Positions 8,026 to 15,711 of a stretch of DNA of 16,476 nt are shown here, in pieces (position 1 is the stretch's first letter; every line of letters starts with the position of its first letter). A program made the translations under genes and the position numbers. Under the pieces are notes generated by a model, which was given only the letters and a program-made list of their open reading frames with translations, was not told the DNA's origin and ran no database searches. This DNA comes from SZUA-287 sp036397975 (GTDB lineage Bacteria > Bacteroidota > Ignavibacteria > UBA10030 > UBA6906): NCBI GenBank assembly GCA_036397975.1, contig DASWHW010000202.1:1-16476 (forward strand), read 5' to 3'.

Positions 8026-10689
8026 ATGATAGTATCCCCTTCGCGAACACCGTCGATTGTACCTACCACGTGGGTGTTCGTCCTCTCGTTGTTTACTCTT
8101 TCATCACCAGTGCTTACGCAGCCAAGGATGCATTCCGGTGAAGTGCGATTTGTGTATCCGAGAGGGAGTCAGAAGAGCGTCAGCCTTGTTGGGGATTTCA
8201 ACAGTTGGTCGCGAGATTCAGCACGAATGACTGTCGAGGGGGATACGGTGTGGGCCATTACCGTGAAGCTGTCAACAGGAGTGTACCAATACAAATTCAT
8301 GGTTGATGGGACGACATATGAACTCGATCCCGCGAATCCGGTGCAGGTGCCAAACTACAACAACTCCGGATTCAATTCGGTGTTTTCTCTCTCTGAAGAC
8401 GGCAGCATCTCATTTTCTTCCACTTCTCCTGCACGGAGATCGAACCCTGGCGACGTTTATGCTTCAACGCCAGGCACGAAATCGGTCTACCTGAACATCA
8501 TCTGGCATCAACACCAACCGCTCTACGTTGATGCGGAAAAGGATCAACTCCAGGGTCCATGGGTTCGTACGCATGCCACCAAGGACTACTATGACATGGC
8601 AGCAATGTTGCGTGAATATCCAAATGTTCATTGCAATATCAACCTGACTACATCGCTCCTGTTCCAATTGCAGGAGTATTACGTGGAGAGACTAAAACCT
8701 TATGTTGATCAGCAAGCGAACCGCGTTGACGCAAATGCATTCCTTGCAAAGTGGAAAGGCAAGACCGATCCGTGGATCGATATCGCACTCACACCAACAT
8801 CATCCTTCACCGACGTTGAGAAGTCATACCTGTACCGGAATACATGGAATGCTTTCGGTATCAGTGAAGTGATGCTGGATCGGTTTCCTGAATACAAAGC
8901 ATTGAAGGTAAAACTTGAAGCTCATCCTGAGAAACCAGCAGACATGTTTACCGAACAGGAATTGCGGGATGTGAAGTTTTGGTTTTACCTTGCGTACTTT
9001 GATCCGGACTTCCTCCGCGGTGGTGTTCGGTTCCCCGATGGAAATATCTGCGACGTGAGTGATTACCTGAATGAGCGGGAGGGGAAGTTCTATCTGACAA
9101 AGCGGATAACAGAAGACGACTGCAACAGGATCGTCGCCGAGGCATACAAAGTTTCGGCAAATATCGTTCGTATACACAAAGAGCTCCTGTACTCTCCTGA
9201 TACTCATAAAGGTCAGGTGGAACTCATAACAACCCCCTTTTATCATCCGATCCTTCCTCTTATTTATGACTCAGATCTCGCGCGCGAGTGCCAGCCAACG
9301 GATTCATTACCCGCTCGATTCTCTTTTCCTGAAGATGCGGACGCACAGGTTGCAAAGGCTGTCAGGATGTTTTCGAAACTTTTTGGAACTGCACCACGCG
9401 GCATGTGGCCCGGAGAGGGCTCCGTTGCGCAGCCGGTTCTCACAGTCTTTCGACAGCATGGAATCGAATGGATCGCCAGCGACGTCAAGATCCTTCAGAA
9501 ATCAACGCCCGAGCGTCAGCGGAACACCAAGGTGTTTGCGTTTCCAACAGAGTCCGCGACGGACGGTGAAAAAATATCAATCGCCTTTCGTGATACCGAA
9601 CTTTCGGATCGTATTGGATTCACTTATCAAAACCTTGAAGGCGAAGATGCTGCAGAGGATTTTATACAATCGGTGCTGGACTATGCGCCGAAAGACGATG
9701 AAGATGATGTACTGCTCACAGTGATTCTCGATGGAGAAAATGCATGGGAGTGGTACAGGAAAACAATCGACGGAAAGGATTTTCTCCATGCATTCTATCG
9801 CAAATTGAGCAAACTGTACACCTCGCGGCAGATCATTACAACAACGACCAGCGAATATATGGCTGGAAATCCTGACCGTGGTATCAATCCCCACCCCGTT
9901 GAAAATCAGAAACTGATGAAGCGGCTATTTCCTGGCTCCTGGATTAATGGGAACTTTGATACGTGGATCGGTGAGGAGGAAGAGAACAAAGCCTGGGAGT
10001 ATCTGCGGCGCACAAGGGAGGACCTGGCACTCTCCGGCGTTGCAAGGCCCTTGCCAGAGTCCGACGAGCCTGCGCGAGGGACATCGGATTGGAATGCCTG
10101 GAAGGCCTGGGAAGAGATGTATGCAGCTGAAGGGAGCGATTGGTTCTGGTGGTACGGGGATGACCAACTTGCCCCCGCCGGTGATAAGCCGTTTGATACT
10201 GGCTTTCGAGTTCATCTCGAAAACGTCTACAAGTACGCTCGCCCCGCCGGTTCGATGGTTCGCACTCCGCGATTTCCCCCGATCATCGTTGAAGAACAAT
10301 CTCCCAAAAAAGGGCAGGGCACGATGGCGCGAAGCCTGACTCCTGTGCGCCATGTGGTGTTCACCTGCGATGCCCGGAAGCAGAATGTTCCGAATGCGAT
10401 TTTCATTTCCGGCAATCTCGTCGAGCTCGGATCATGGAAGCCGAACTTCATTCGAATGTTCGATGATGGAACACATGGAGATGAACAGGCTTCCGATGGC
10501 GTCTGGTCACTCGCCGTAGATGTTTCTTCTCAAACTTCGATTGAATATAAATATACCAATAGCGGCGGGGCTGGCCGATGGGTTCCCGGAGAAGAGTTTC
10601 CGGTGAGGCACCGAACGTTTGTCTTCCCCGATGAGGATGATGGAAGGATTGATATCAGAGATATTTTTGGAGATCTGCGCGAGCAATGA
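8026..10689 (+). CDS. Secreted GH57 amylase/amylopullulanase-like enzyme with CBM48- and CBM20-like domains
   Basis: An 887-residue exported enzyme, predicted to hydrolyse alpha-glucans with retention of configuration. Layout: signal peptide at about 1-32 (hydrophobic core WVFVLSLFTL); a CBM48-like domain at about 37-122 (LVGDFNSWS at 54-62); a Ser/Pro-rich linker to about 150; the GH57 catalytic region at about 152-745; and a CBM20-like starch-binding domain at about 772-870 (ISGNLVELGSWKPN at 794-807). GH57 motifs seen are WHQHQPLY at 160-167, MWPGEGS at 460-466 with putative nucleophile Glu464, and ILDGENAWE at 567-575 with putative acid/base Asp569. The GSDWFWWYGDD segment at 703-713 is also typical of this type. 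Unlike the preceding gene it has no T9SS tail, so it may remain in the periplasm. Its ATG directly follows the TAG of the previous gene with no clear ribosome site, which suggests translational coupling. It could act on alpha-1,6 as well as alpha-1,4 bonds; the sequence does not settle this. Confidence 0.9.
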   Translation: MIVSPSRTPSIVPTTWVFVLSLFTLSSPVLTQPRMHSGEVRFVYPRGSQKSVSLVGDFNSWSRDSARMTVEGDTVWAITVKLSTGVYQYKFMVDGTTYELDPANPVQVPNYNNSGFNSVFSLSEDGSISFSSTSPARRSNPGDVYASTPGTKSVYLNIIWHQHQPLYVDAEKDQLQGPWVRTHATKDYYDMAAMLREYPNVHCNINLTTSLLFQLQEYYVERLKPYVDQQANRVDANAFLAKWKGKTDPWIDIALTPTSSFTDVEKSYLYRNTWNAFGISEVMLDRFPEYKALKVKLEAHPEKPADMFTEQELRDVKFWFYLAYFDPDFLRGGVRFPDGNICDVSDYLNEREGKFYLTKRITEDDCNRIVAEAYKVSANIVRIHKELLYSPDTHKGQVELITTPFYHPILPLIYDSDLARECQPTDSLPARFSFPEDADAQVAKAVRMFSKLFGTAPRGMWPGEGSVAQPVLTVFRQHGIEWIASDVKILQKSTPERQRNTKVFAFPTESATDGEKISIAFRDTELSDRIGFTYQNLEGEDAAEDFIQSVLDYAPKDDEDDVLLTVILDGENAWEWYRKTIDGKDFLHAFYRKLSKLYTSRQIITTTTSEYMAGNPDRGINPHPVENQKLMKRLFPGSWINGNFDTWIGEEEENKAWEYLRRTREDLALSGVARPLPESDEPARGTSDWNAWKAWEEMYAAEGSDWFWWYGDDQLAPAGDKPFDTGFRVHLENVYKYARPAGSMVRTPRFPPIIVEEQSPKKGQGTMARSLTPVRHVVFTCDARKQNVPNAIFISGNLVELGSWKPNFIRMFDDGTHGDEQASDGVWSLAVDVSSQTSIEYKYTNSGGAGRWVPGEEFPVRHRTFVFPDEDDGRIDIRDIFGDLREQ

Positions 10690-12626
10690 CCAGCAAAACA
10701 TCAGCACTCAAGACTCTTGAATCATCCCTGTTGGGTCTTGTTGACCGTTCGAAAAAAGAACGACAATCCGTTCACTACGCAATTCCAACTCTTTGGATTT
10801 CCGACAAGGGCCCCCTCAAGCGCGAAGAGGTCAATCCGTTCTCTTTCTATCTTGGTGTGCTCAAGAAGGTGCTCGGCGCGAGCAGGAAACCGCGCAAAAC
10901 AAGGGCCTCGTCGGGTGGGGAGTGGAGTAAGGATGCAGTCGTGTACAACATGTTTGTCCGCACCACGGCTGCGTTCGACCATAACGGAAACGGGACGCTG
11001 GATCTGCCTCTGAACAATGATGGTCTTCGGGAAACAGGGACGTTCCTCAAGGCAATCGCGATGTTGCCATATATCCAGCGACTTGGCGCAAATACGATCC
11101 ACCTTCTTCCCATCACCTCAATAGGAAAGGACGGAAACAAAGGAAACCTCGGTTCGCCCTATGCGATTCGTAACGCTTATGAGCTTGATGAGAATCTTTC
11201 CGAGCCGTGTCTCGGACTGGAAGTTGCAACGCAGTTCAAGGCGTTCGTGGAGGCTGCCCATCACATGGGTTTCCGGGTTGTTGTGGAGTTTGTTTTCCGG
11301 ACGGCGGCGAAAGATGCGGACTGGGTTCGGGAATATCCTGAGTGGTTTTATTGGATCAGGGACGATGTTGAGATGAGGCACTCTCACGAGCAGGATGAAT
11401 CGCGCTATGGATCACCCCTCTTCACAAAGGAAGAGCTTGAACATATCCATCATGAAGTGCGAAATCACAAATTCGACAATCTTCATCCTCCTCATCCACA
11501 GTATCAACATCTCTTCACCAATCCTCCGACCTCTGTTGAGCACAATGGTGAAAGATACATCGGCAGTGGCCCTGAGGGTCAACGGATGACAATTCCGGGA
11601 GCCTTTGCTGATTGGCCGCCCGATGATAATCAGCCGCCATGGGGAGATGTGACCTATTTGCGAATGTATGACCATCCAGAATTCAACTACATCGCATACA
11701 ACACCATAAGGATGTATGACGCTCACCTCGCACAACTCCCAAACGTGAATCGGCCGTTGTGGGATAAGATCGTCGGGATCATCCCGTTTTACCAGCAAGA
11801 GTTTGCAATCGATGGGGTGATGATCGACATGGGCCATGCCCTGCCGATGGAATTGAAACAGGAGATTGTTCAGGCGGCTCGACAGGTTGATGGTGACTTT
11901 GCATTTTGGGACGAGAACTTTTCCATCACGCACAAAAGCAGAGAGGAAGGGTATAATGCGGTCTTCGGATTTCTCTGGACCGATGAACATCACCCGTCGC
12001 GCATGAGGGTATTCTGCCAGCGTTGTGAACGTGAAGGTTTTCCGATTCCCTATTTTGGAACACCCGAAAATCACAACACACCCCGTGCTTCGACCCGACC
12101 CGGAGGCCTGATATATGCAAAGTGGTCATGGGTTGTCAATTGTTTTCTTCCCGCGATTCCTTTTATTCACTCAGGATTTGAGTTGGCAGAAACATACCCT
12201 ATCAACACGGGCCTTGATTTTTCGCAAGAGCAACTTCGAGAGCTTCCTTCGGAGCGGTTGGCGTTGTTTAGCGCCGCGATGTATGATTGGTGTCGGGAAG
12301 AACAGTTCACTTCATTTGTTTCTCACATCGCAGGCATCCGTGAGGAGTTTAAGGATATCGTTGTCGACACGCGTCCGGAAAGCTTCGCCATGATAAATGC
12401 CGTCAACAAACAGATTCTTGCATTCGTGCGCAAAGCGTCTCCCGGGAAGAAACGGATCGCGATCGTTACAAACGCAAACTTCTCCGGAGTGGAGATTGTT
12501 GGAGTGCGATTGGAGACAGACCTCAAGGAGGTCAAGGATCTGGTCGAAAAGAAGAAATACTCCCTCCAGAACGGTGAACTTTCAGCTCAACTCAATCCGG
12601 GACAGTGCCTTCTTTTTGAGTTTTAA
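10686..12626 (+). CDS. Divergent GH13/GlgE-like alpha-glucan protein with altered catalytic motifs
   Basis: A 646-residue protein with no signal peptide, so probably cytoplasmic. After a basic N-terminal stretch of about 80 residues, an alpha-amylase-type barrel begins (VVYNMFVRT; LPYIQRLGANTIHLLPIT at 127-144). Region I reads VVVEFVFR with Glu201 in place of the usual Asp, followed by DWVREYPEWFYW, which recalls GlgE (GH13_3) maltosyltransferases. Region II is DGVMIDMGH: nucleophile Asp381 is kept, but the normally invariant Arg two residues before it is Met379. Region III is FWDENF with acid/base Glu410. Region IV is ENHNTPR with Asn464 where NHD is expected. A C-terminal beta domain closes at 560-646. 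It overlaps the previous gene by 4 nt (ATGA) and precedes malE by 4 nt. It may be a glycosyltransferase, a hydrolase of new subfamily, or a glucan-binding protein without activity. The fold call is firm; the activity is unknown. Confidence 0.8.
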   Translation: MTSKTSALKTLESSLLGLVDRSKKERQSVHYAIPTLWISDKGPLKREEVNPFSFYLGVLKKVLGASRKPRKTRASSGGEWSKDAVVYNMFVRTTAAFDHNGNGTLDLPLNNDGLRETGTFLKAIAMLPYIQRLGANTIHLLPITSIGKDGNKGNLGSPYAIRNAYELDENLSEPCLGLEVATQFKAFVEAAHHMGFRVVVEFVFRTAAKDADWVREYPEWFYWIRDDVEMRHSHEQDESRYGSPLFTKEELEHIHHEVRNHKFDNLHPPHPQYQHLFTNPPTSVEHNGERYIGSGPEGQRMTIPGAFADWPPDDNQPPWGDVTYLRMYDHPEFNYIAYNTIRMYDAHLAQLPNVNRPLWDKIVGIIPFYQQEFAIDGVMIDMGHALPMELKQEIVQAARQVDGDFAFWDENFSITHKSREEGYNAVFGFLWTDEHHPSRMRVFCQRCEREGFPIPYFGTPENHNTPRASTRPGGLIYAKWSWVVNCFLPAIPFIHSGFELAETYPINTGLDFSQEQLRELPSERLALFSAAMYDWCREEQFTSFVSHIAGIREEFKDIVVDTRPESFAMINAVNKQILAFVRKASPGKKRIAIVTNANFSGVEIVGVRLETDLKEVKDLVEKKKYSLQNGELSAQLNPGQCLLFEF

Positions 12627-12630
12627 ACTT

Positions 12631-13863
12631 ATGAAGCTGCTCATTCATGGTGTTCTTCTCGCTCTCATGTTCATCCCGACTGTTTCCTGCAGGCGAGAGC
12701 GAGACCCGAATCATATCGTCATCTGGCATCAGATGCGGGTTGACGAACGCCTCATTCTCGAAGACCAGTTGCGGCAATTCATGAAAGAAAATCCGGGCAT
12801 CACCGTCGAGCAGATCTACAAGGAAACGGAAGAGCTGCGTAGCGAGTTTATTATTTCGGCGATTGCGGGACAGGGACCGGATCTCGTGTATGGGCCGTCC
12901 GATCAGATTGGTCCGTTTGAGGTTATGGGAATTATAGCGCCGCTCGAGGGTTTGTTCGATCAACCCTATTTGGATCACTTCCTTCCCAAGGGACTTACCT
13001 ATTACCATGATCACTTGTATCAACTGGCCGATAAACTTGGGAATCATCTGACCCTTATCTATAACAAAGACCTGGTGGAGAAACCTCCTGCAACAGACCT
13101 TGAGTTGATTGCATTGGGGAAGAAACTAACCCGGGACTTGAACGGAGACGGAAGACCTGATCAGTATGCTCTTGCGTGGAATTACACAGAGCCGTTCTTT
13201 TTCATCCCTTTTCTAACGGGCTTCGGTGGATGGGTGTTAACAGACGACGGTATACCAACGCTCGATTCTCCGGCTATGGTCGATGCGCTGAAGTTTATAC
13301 GCGATCTCCGAGATAGATATAAGGTTGTTCCCAATGAAGCAGATTACAATATTGCTGACGTCCTTTTCAAAGACGGAAAGAGCGCCATGATCATCAACGG
13401 GGACTGGTCATGGGCAGGGTACGAGAAGGCCGGTATACATTTTGGTGTGGCGCCAATGCCGAAAATCATCTCGACAGACTTATGGTGTGCTCCGATGGTG
13501 TCGCCAAAGGGCTATTCTTTAAACGCCAACGTTCCGGAAGAAAAACGGGCGAGAATTGTCACCCTTCTAAAATTCTTGATGCAGCCGGATGTTCAGCTTC
13601 AAACTGCAAAAGCGATCTACACAATGCCGACCCGCCTTGAGGCAGTTGAGTCCGATTTCGTCCAGAACAATGACATCCTTCGCAACTCAGCGCTTCAGAT
13701 CGAACGGGGGAGAACCATGCCTGTGGCTCCGGAACTGCGGGCAGTGTGGGATGCGATGCGCCCAGGCTATCAGGCCGTTCTTGGCGGCGCGATGTCGCCT
13801 CAAGAAGCCGCGAAGGCTATCCAAGCCCTTGCGCTGCAGAAGATCAGCGAAATGAACCAATAG
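12631..13863 (+). CDS. malE: Maltose/maltodextrin ABC transporter substrate-binding lipoprotein (MalE type)
   Basis: A 410-residue family 1 extracellular solute-binding protein, predicted to capture maltodextrins and deliver them to the MalF/MalG channel. The N-terminus MKLLIHGVLLALMFIPTVSC is a lipoprotein signal with Cys20 as the likely lipidated residue; the lipobox TVSC is slightly unusual (Thr at -3). The mature part carries family features such as IVIWHQMRVDERLILEDQ at the start, GPDLVYGPSDQ, LIYNKDLV, GKSAMIINGDWSW and the helical APELRAVWDAM near the end. The frame is open further upstream to 12397, but that would overlap the previous gene by over 200 nt; ATG 12631 gives a proper signal and lies 4 nt after the previous stop. 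The ligand is inferred from the amylases upstream and the MalF/MalG-type permeases downstream. Another glucan-derived oligosaccharide is possible. Confidence 0.88.
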   Translation: MKLLIHGVLLALMFIPTVSCRRERDPNHIVIWHQMRVDERLILEDQLRQFMKENPGITVEQIYKETEELRSEFIISAIAGQGPDLVYGPSDQIGPFEVMGIIAPLEGLFDQPYLDHFLPKGLTYYHDHLYQLADKLGNHLTLIYNKDLVEKPPATDLELIALGKKLTRDLNGDGRPDQYALAWNYTEPFFFIPFLTGFGGWVLTDDGIPTLDSPAMVDALKFIRDLRDRYKVVPNEADYNIADVLFKDGKSAMIINGDWSWAGYEKAGIHFGVAPMPKIISTDLWCAPMVSPKGYSLNANVPEEKRARIVTLLKFLMQPDVQLQTAKAIYTMPTRLEAVESDFVQNNDILRNSALQIERGRTMPVAPELRAVWDAMRPGYQAVLGGAMSPQEAAKAIQALALQKISEMNQ

Positions 13864-13870
13864 TATTCGG

Positions 13871-14770
13871 ATGAGCAAGAAAACAACCCAGCGACTTTTC
13901 ATTCTCCTCTTGATCGCACCGGCGTTCCTGATTCTCCTTGCCGTCGTCTTCTATCCGTTTCTGTATAACGTCGTCATCTCGTTCTCGAATATGAGTTTGC
14001 GCCATATCAGAGATTGGACGCTCATTGGCCCGCAACAATATGTGAAGGTATTTACCGAGCCAACCCAGCCGGATTTCTACGGAGTATTCCTCAAGACGAT
14101 TATTTGGACGGTGGTCAACCTGACTTTCCACGTGGTCATCGGAGTTTTCCTGGCTCTTCTGCTTAATCAAAAGGATATCAGGGGGAAGCCTTTGTTTCGG
14201 ACGCTCCTCATACTTCCCTGGGCCGTACCACAATATATCGTAGCCCTCACATGGCGAGGAATGTTCAACTATGAATATGGATCGATCAATATTATCATCA
14301 CGAAGTATCTTAATCTCCCCGCCGTGGAATGGTTGAAGAGTCCGACGGAAGCATTTATCGCGTGTATTCTCACCAATGTCTGGCTGGGATTTCCATTCAT
14401 GATGGTGATTGCGCTCGGCGCGTTGCAGAGCATTCCGCATGAACTCTATGAGGCTGCGGATATTGATGGAGCATCGTGGTGGCACAAGTTTCGACACATC
14501 ACCATTCCATTGATCCGGCCTGTCATGATACCGGCGATAACGCTCGGTACAGTTTGGACATTCAACAACCTGAACATCGTATGGCTTGTCAGCAATGCGG
14601 GGGAGCCGTCGGATCAGACGCATATCCTTGTTTCATTTGTGTACAAGGCGGCGTTCAATCTTTATCGGTATGGGTATGCGGCGGCACTATCGATGGTGAT
14701 ATTTGTAATCTTGCTTGTCTTCAGTCTTACGTTCATGAAAAGAACACGCGCGACAGAAGCGGCATACTAA
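13871..14770 (+). CDS. malF: Maltose-type ABC transporter permease MalF
   Basis: A 299-residue inner-membrane permease of the binding-protein-dependent sugar importer family. The first membrane segment is at about 8-37, with further hydrophobic segments at about 75-98, 108-128, 163-185, 218-238 and 270-289, giving about six. The EAA loop that contacts the ATPase is at about 192-213 (ELYEAADIDGASWWHKF). The stretches GKPLFRTLLILPWAVPQ (105-121), NVWLGFPFMM (169-178) and FNNLNIVWL (231-239) correspond closely to MalF (in E. coli, LILPYAVPS, NTWLGYPYMM and FNNFVLIQLL). It lacks the N-terminal extension and the large periplasmic P2 loop of E. coli MalF (514 residues), which fits the shorter MalF forms of many other bacteria. 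It starts 7 nt after malE; the ribosome site is weak. Works as a heterodimer with the MalG-type protein that follows. Confidence 0.92.
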   Translation: MSKKTTQRLFILLLIAPAFLILLAVVFYPFLYNVVISFSNMSLRHIRDWTLIGPQQYVKVFTEPTQPDFYGVFLKTIIWTVVNLTFHVVIGVFLALLLNQKDIRGKPLFRTLLILPWAVPQYIVALTWRGMFNYEYGSINIIITKYLNLPAVEWLKSPTEAFIACILTNVWLGFPFMMVIALGALQSIPHELYEAADIDGASWWHKFRHITIPLIRPVMIPAITLGTVWTFNNLNIVWLVSNAGEPSDQTHILVSFVYKAAFNLYRYGYAAALSMVIFVILLVFSLTFMKRTRATEAAY

Positions 14771-14784
14771 GCACCGGACGACCT

Positions 14785-15615
14785 ATGACGAAAACATTCT
14801 TGCGAAAGCTCTTTACGTATGGCACGCTGACCATCTTTGCCTGTATCGCAGTGTATCCGATTCTTCAGGTCTTCACTATTTCTCTTCGACCGGCCGATCG
14901 ACTACTGTCGACATCTCTGGAGATTATTCCCGATAATGCAACGTTCAGCGCATATGTTGAGTTGTTCACCCAGCGGCCCTTTCTGACCTGGATGTTCAAT
15001 AGCTTGTTTGTGTCGCTAGTAGTAACCTTTACTGGTGTTGTTCTTGCATCGACGACCGGCTATGCGTTTTCGAGATTTCGCTTTGTTGGAAAGAAGGCAG
15101 GAATGCTCGGTCTCCTCACTACGCAGATGTTTCCTGCGACGATGCTTCTTCTCCCGCTGTACATCATGTTGATCAAACTGGGGCTCATCAACACTTATTT
15201 TGGAGTGATCATCATCTACACGGCGACGGCATTACCGTTCACGATTTGGACTATGAAGGGGTATTATGATACAATCCCTTTCAGTCTTGAGGAAGCAGCT
15301 CGAATAGACGGCTGTAATCAGTTTCAAGCATTCTATCGGGTGATTCTGCCGCTTGCGACACCAGCTTTGGTGATTACTGCGTTATTTGCTTTTATGACCG
15401 CGTGGGCTGAGTATCTGGTCGCCCGACAAATCTTGCAAGATAGCGGTCTGTGGACGCTCCCACTCGGACTCAAGTCCTTTGAATCAAACATGACAACTGA
15501 ATGGGGACTTTATGGCGCGGCATCCCTGATTGTCGCGATTCCCGTCGTCATACTCTTCCTCGCTTTAAGCAAGTATCTTGTTTCTGGACTCACTCTCGGC
15601 AGCGTCAAGGGGTAA
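14785..15615 (+). CDS. malG: Maltose-type ABC transporter permease MalG
   Basis: A 276-residue inner-membrane permease, partner of MalF. Hydrophobic segments lie at about 11-33, 70-95, 107-130, 137-157, 191-211 and 243-267. The EAA loop is at about 168-190 (LEEAARIDGCNQFQAFYRV), and LPFTIWTMKGYYDTIP (150-165) matches the MalG region just before it (E. coli WTIKGYFETI). The length is close to the family norm of about 280-296. The frame is open back to 14476, inside malF; ATG 14785, 14 nt after the malF stop, is chosen because it begins with the usual short basic leader (MTKTFLRKLF) and first membrane segment. Last gene of the operon. No ATPase gene follows, so the transporter must use one encoded elsewhere. 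No obvious terminator hairpin was seen in the 96 nt after the stop. Confidence 0.92.
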   Translation: MTKTFLRKLFTYGTLTIFACIAVYPILQVFTISLRPADRLLSTSLEIIPDNATFSAYVELFTQRPFLTWMFNSLFVSLVVTFTGVVLASTTGYAFSRFRFVGKKAGMLGLLTTQMFPATMLLLPLYIMLIKLGLINTYFGVIIIYTATALPFTIWTMKGYYDTIPFSLEEAARIDGCNQFQAFYRVILPLATPALVITALFAFMTAWAEYLVARQILQDSGLWTLPLGLKSFESNMTTEWGLYGAASLIVAIPVVILFLALSKYLVSGLTLGSVKG

Positions 15616-15711
15616 GTTACCGCTCATCAAAGTTGCAATCGTAGAATGGATTTAGTATCCTTGTGCAATCAACTCGTCTTTTCATCATCATCCATAATCA
15701 CCGGAGCGGCT

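Noticed and set aside
11412..12074. A 220-codon open frame on the minus strand inside the GH13/GlgE-like gene
   Set aside because: Antisense shadow with no family motif, lying opposite a gene with recognisable GH13 regions.
12397..12630. N-terminal extension of the MalE-type protein
   Set aside because: It would overlap the previous gene by over 200 nt and hide the lipoprotein signal; ATG 12631 gives a normal signal peptide.
13844..14623. A 259-codon open frame on the minus strand over malF
   Set aside because: Antisense shadow of a conserved permease gene; the composition is rich in Arg, His and Asp with no recognisable domain.
14476..14784. N-terminal extension of the MalG-type protein into malF
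   Set aside because: It would overlap malF by nearly 300 nt; ATG 14785 begins with a standard basic leader and first membrane segment.
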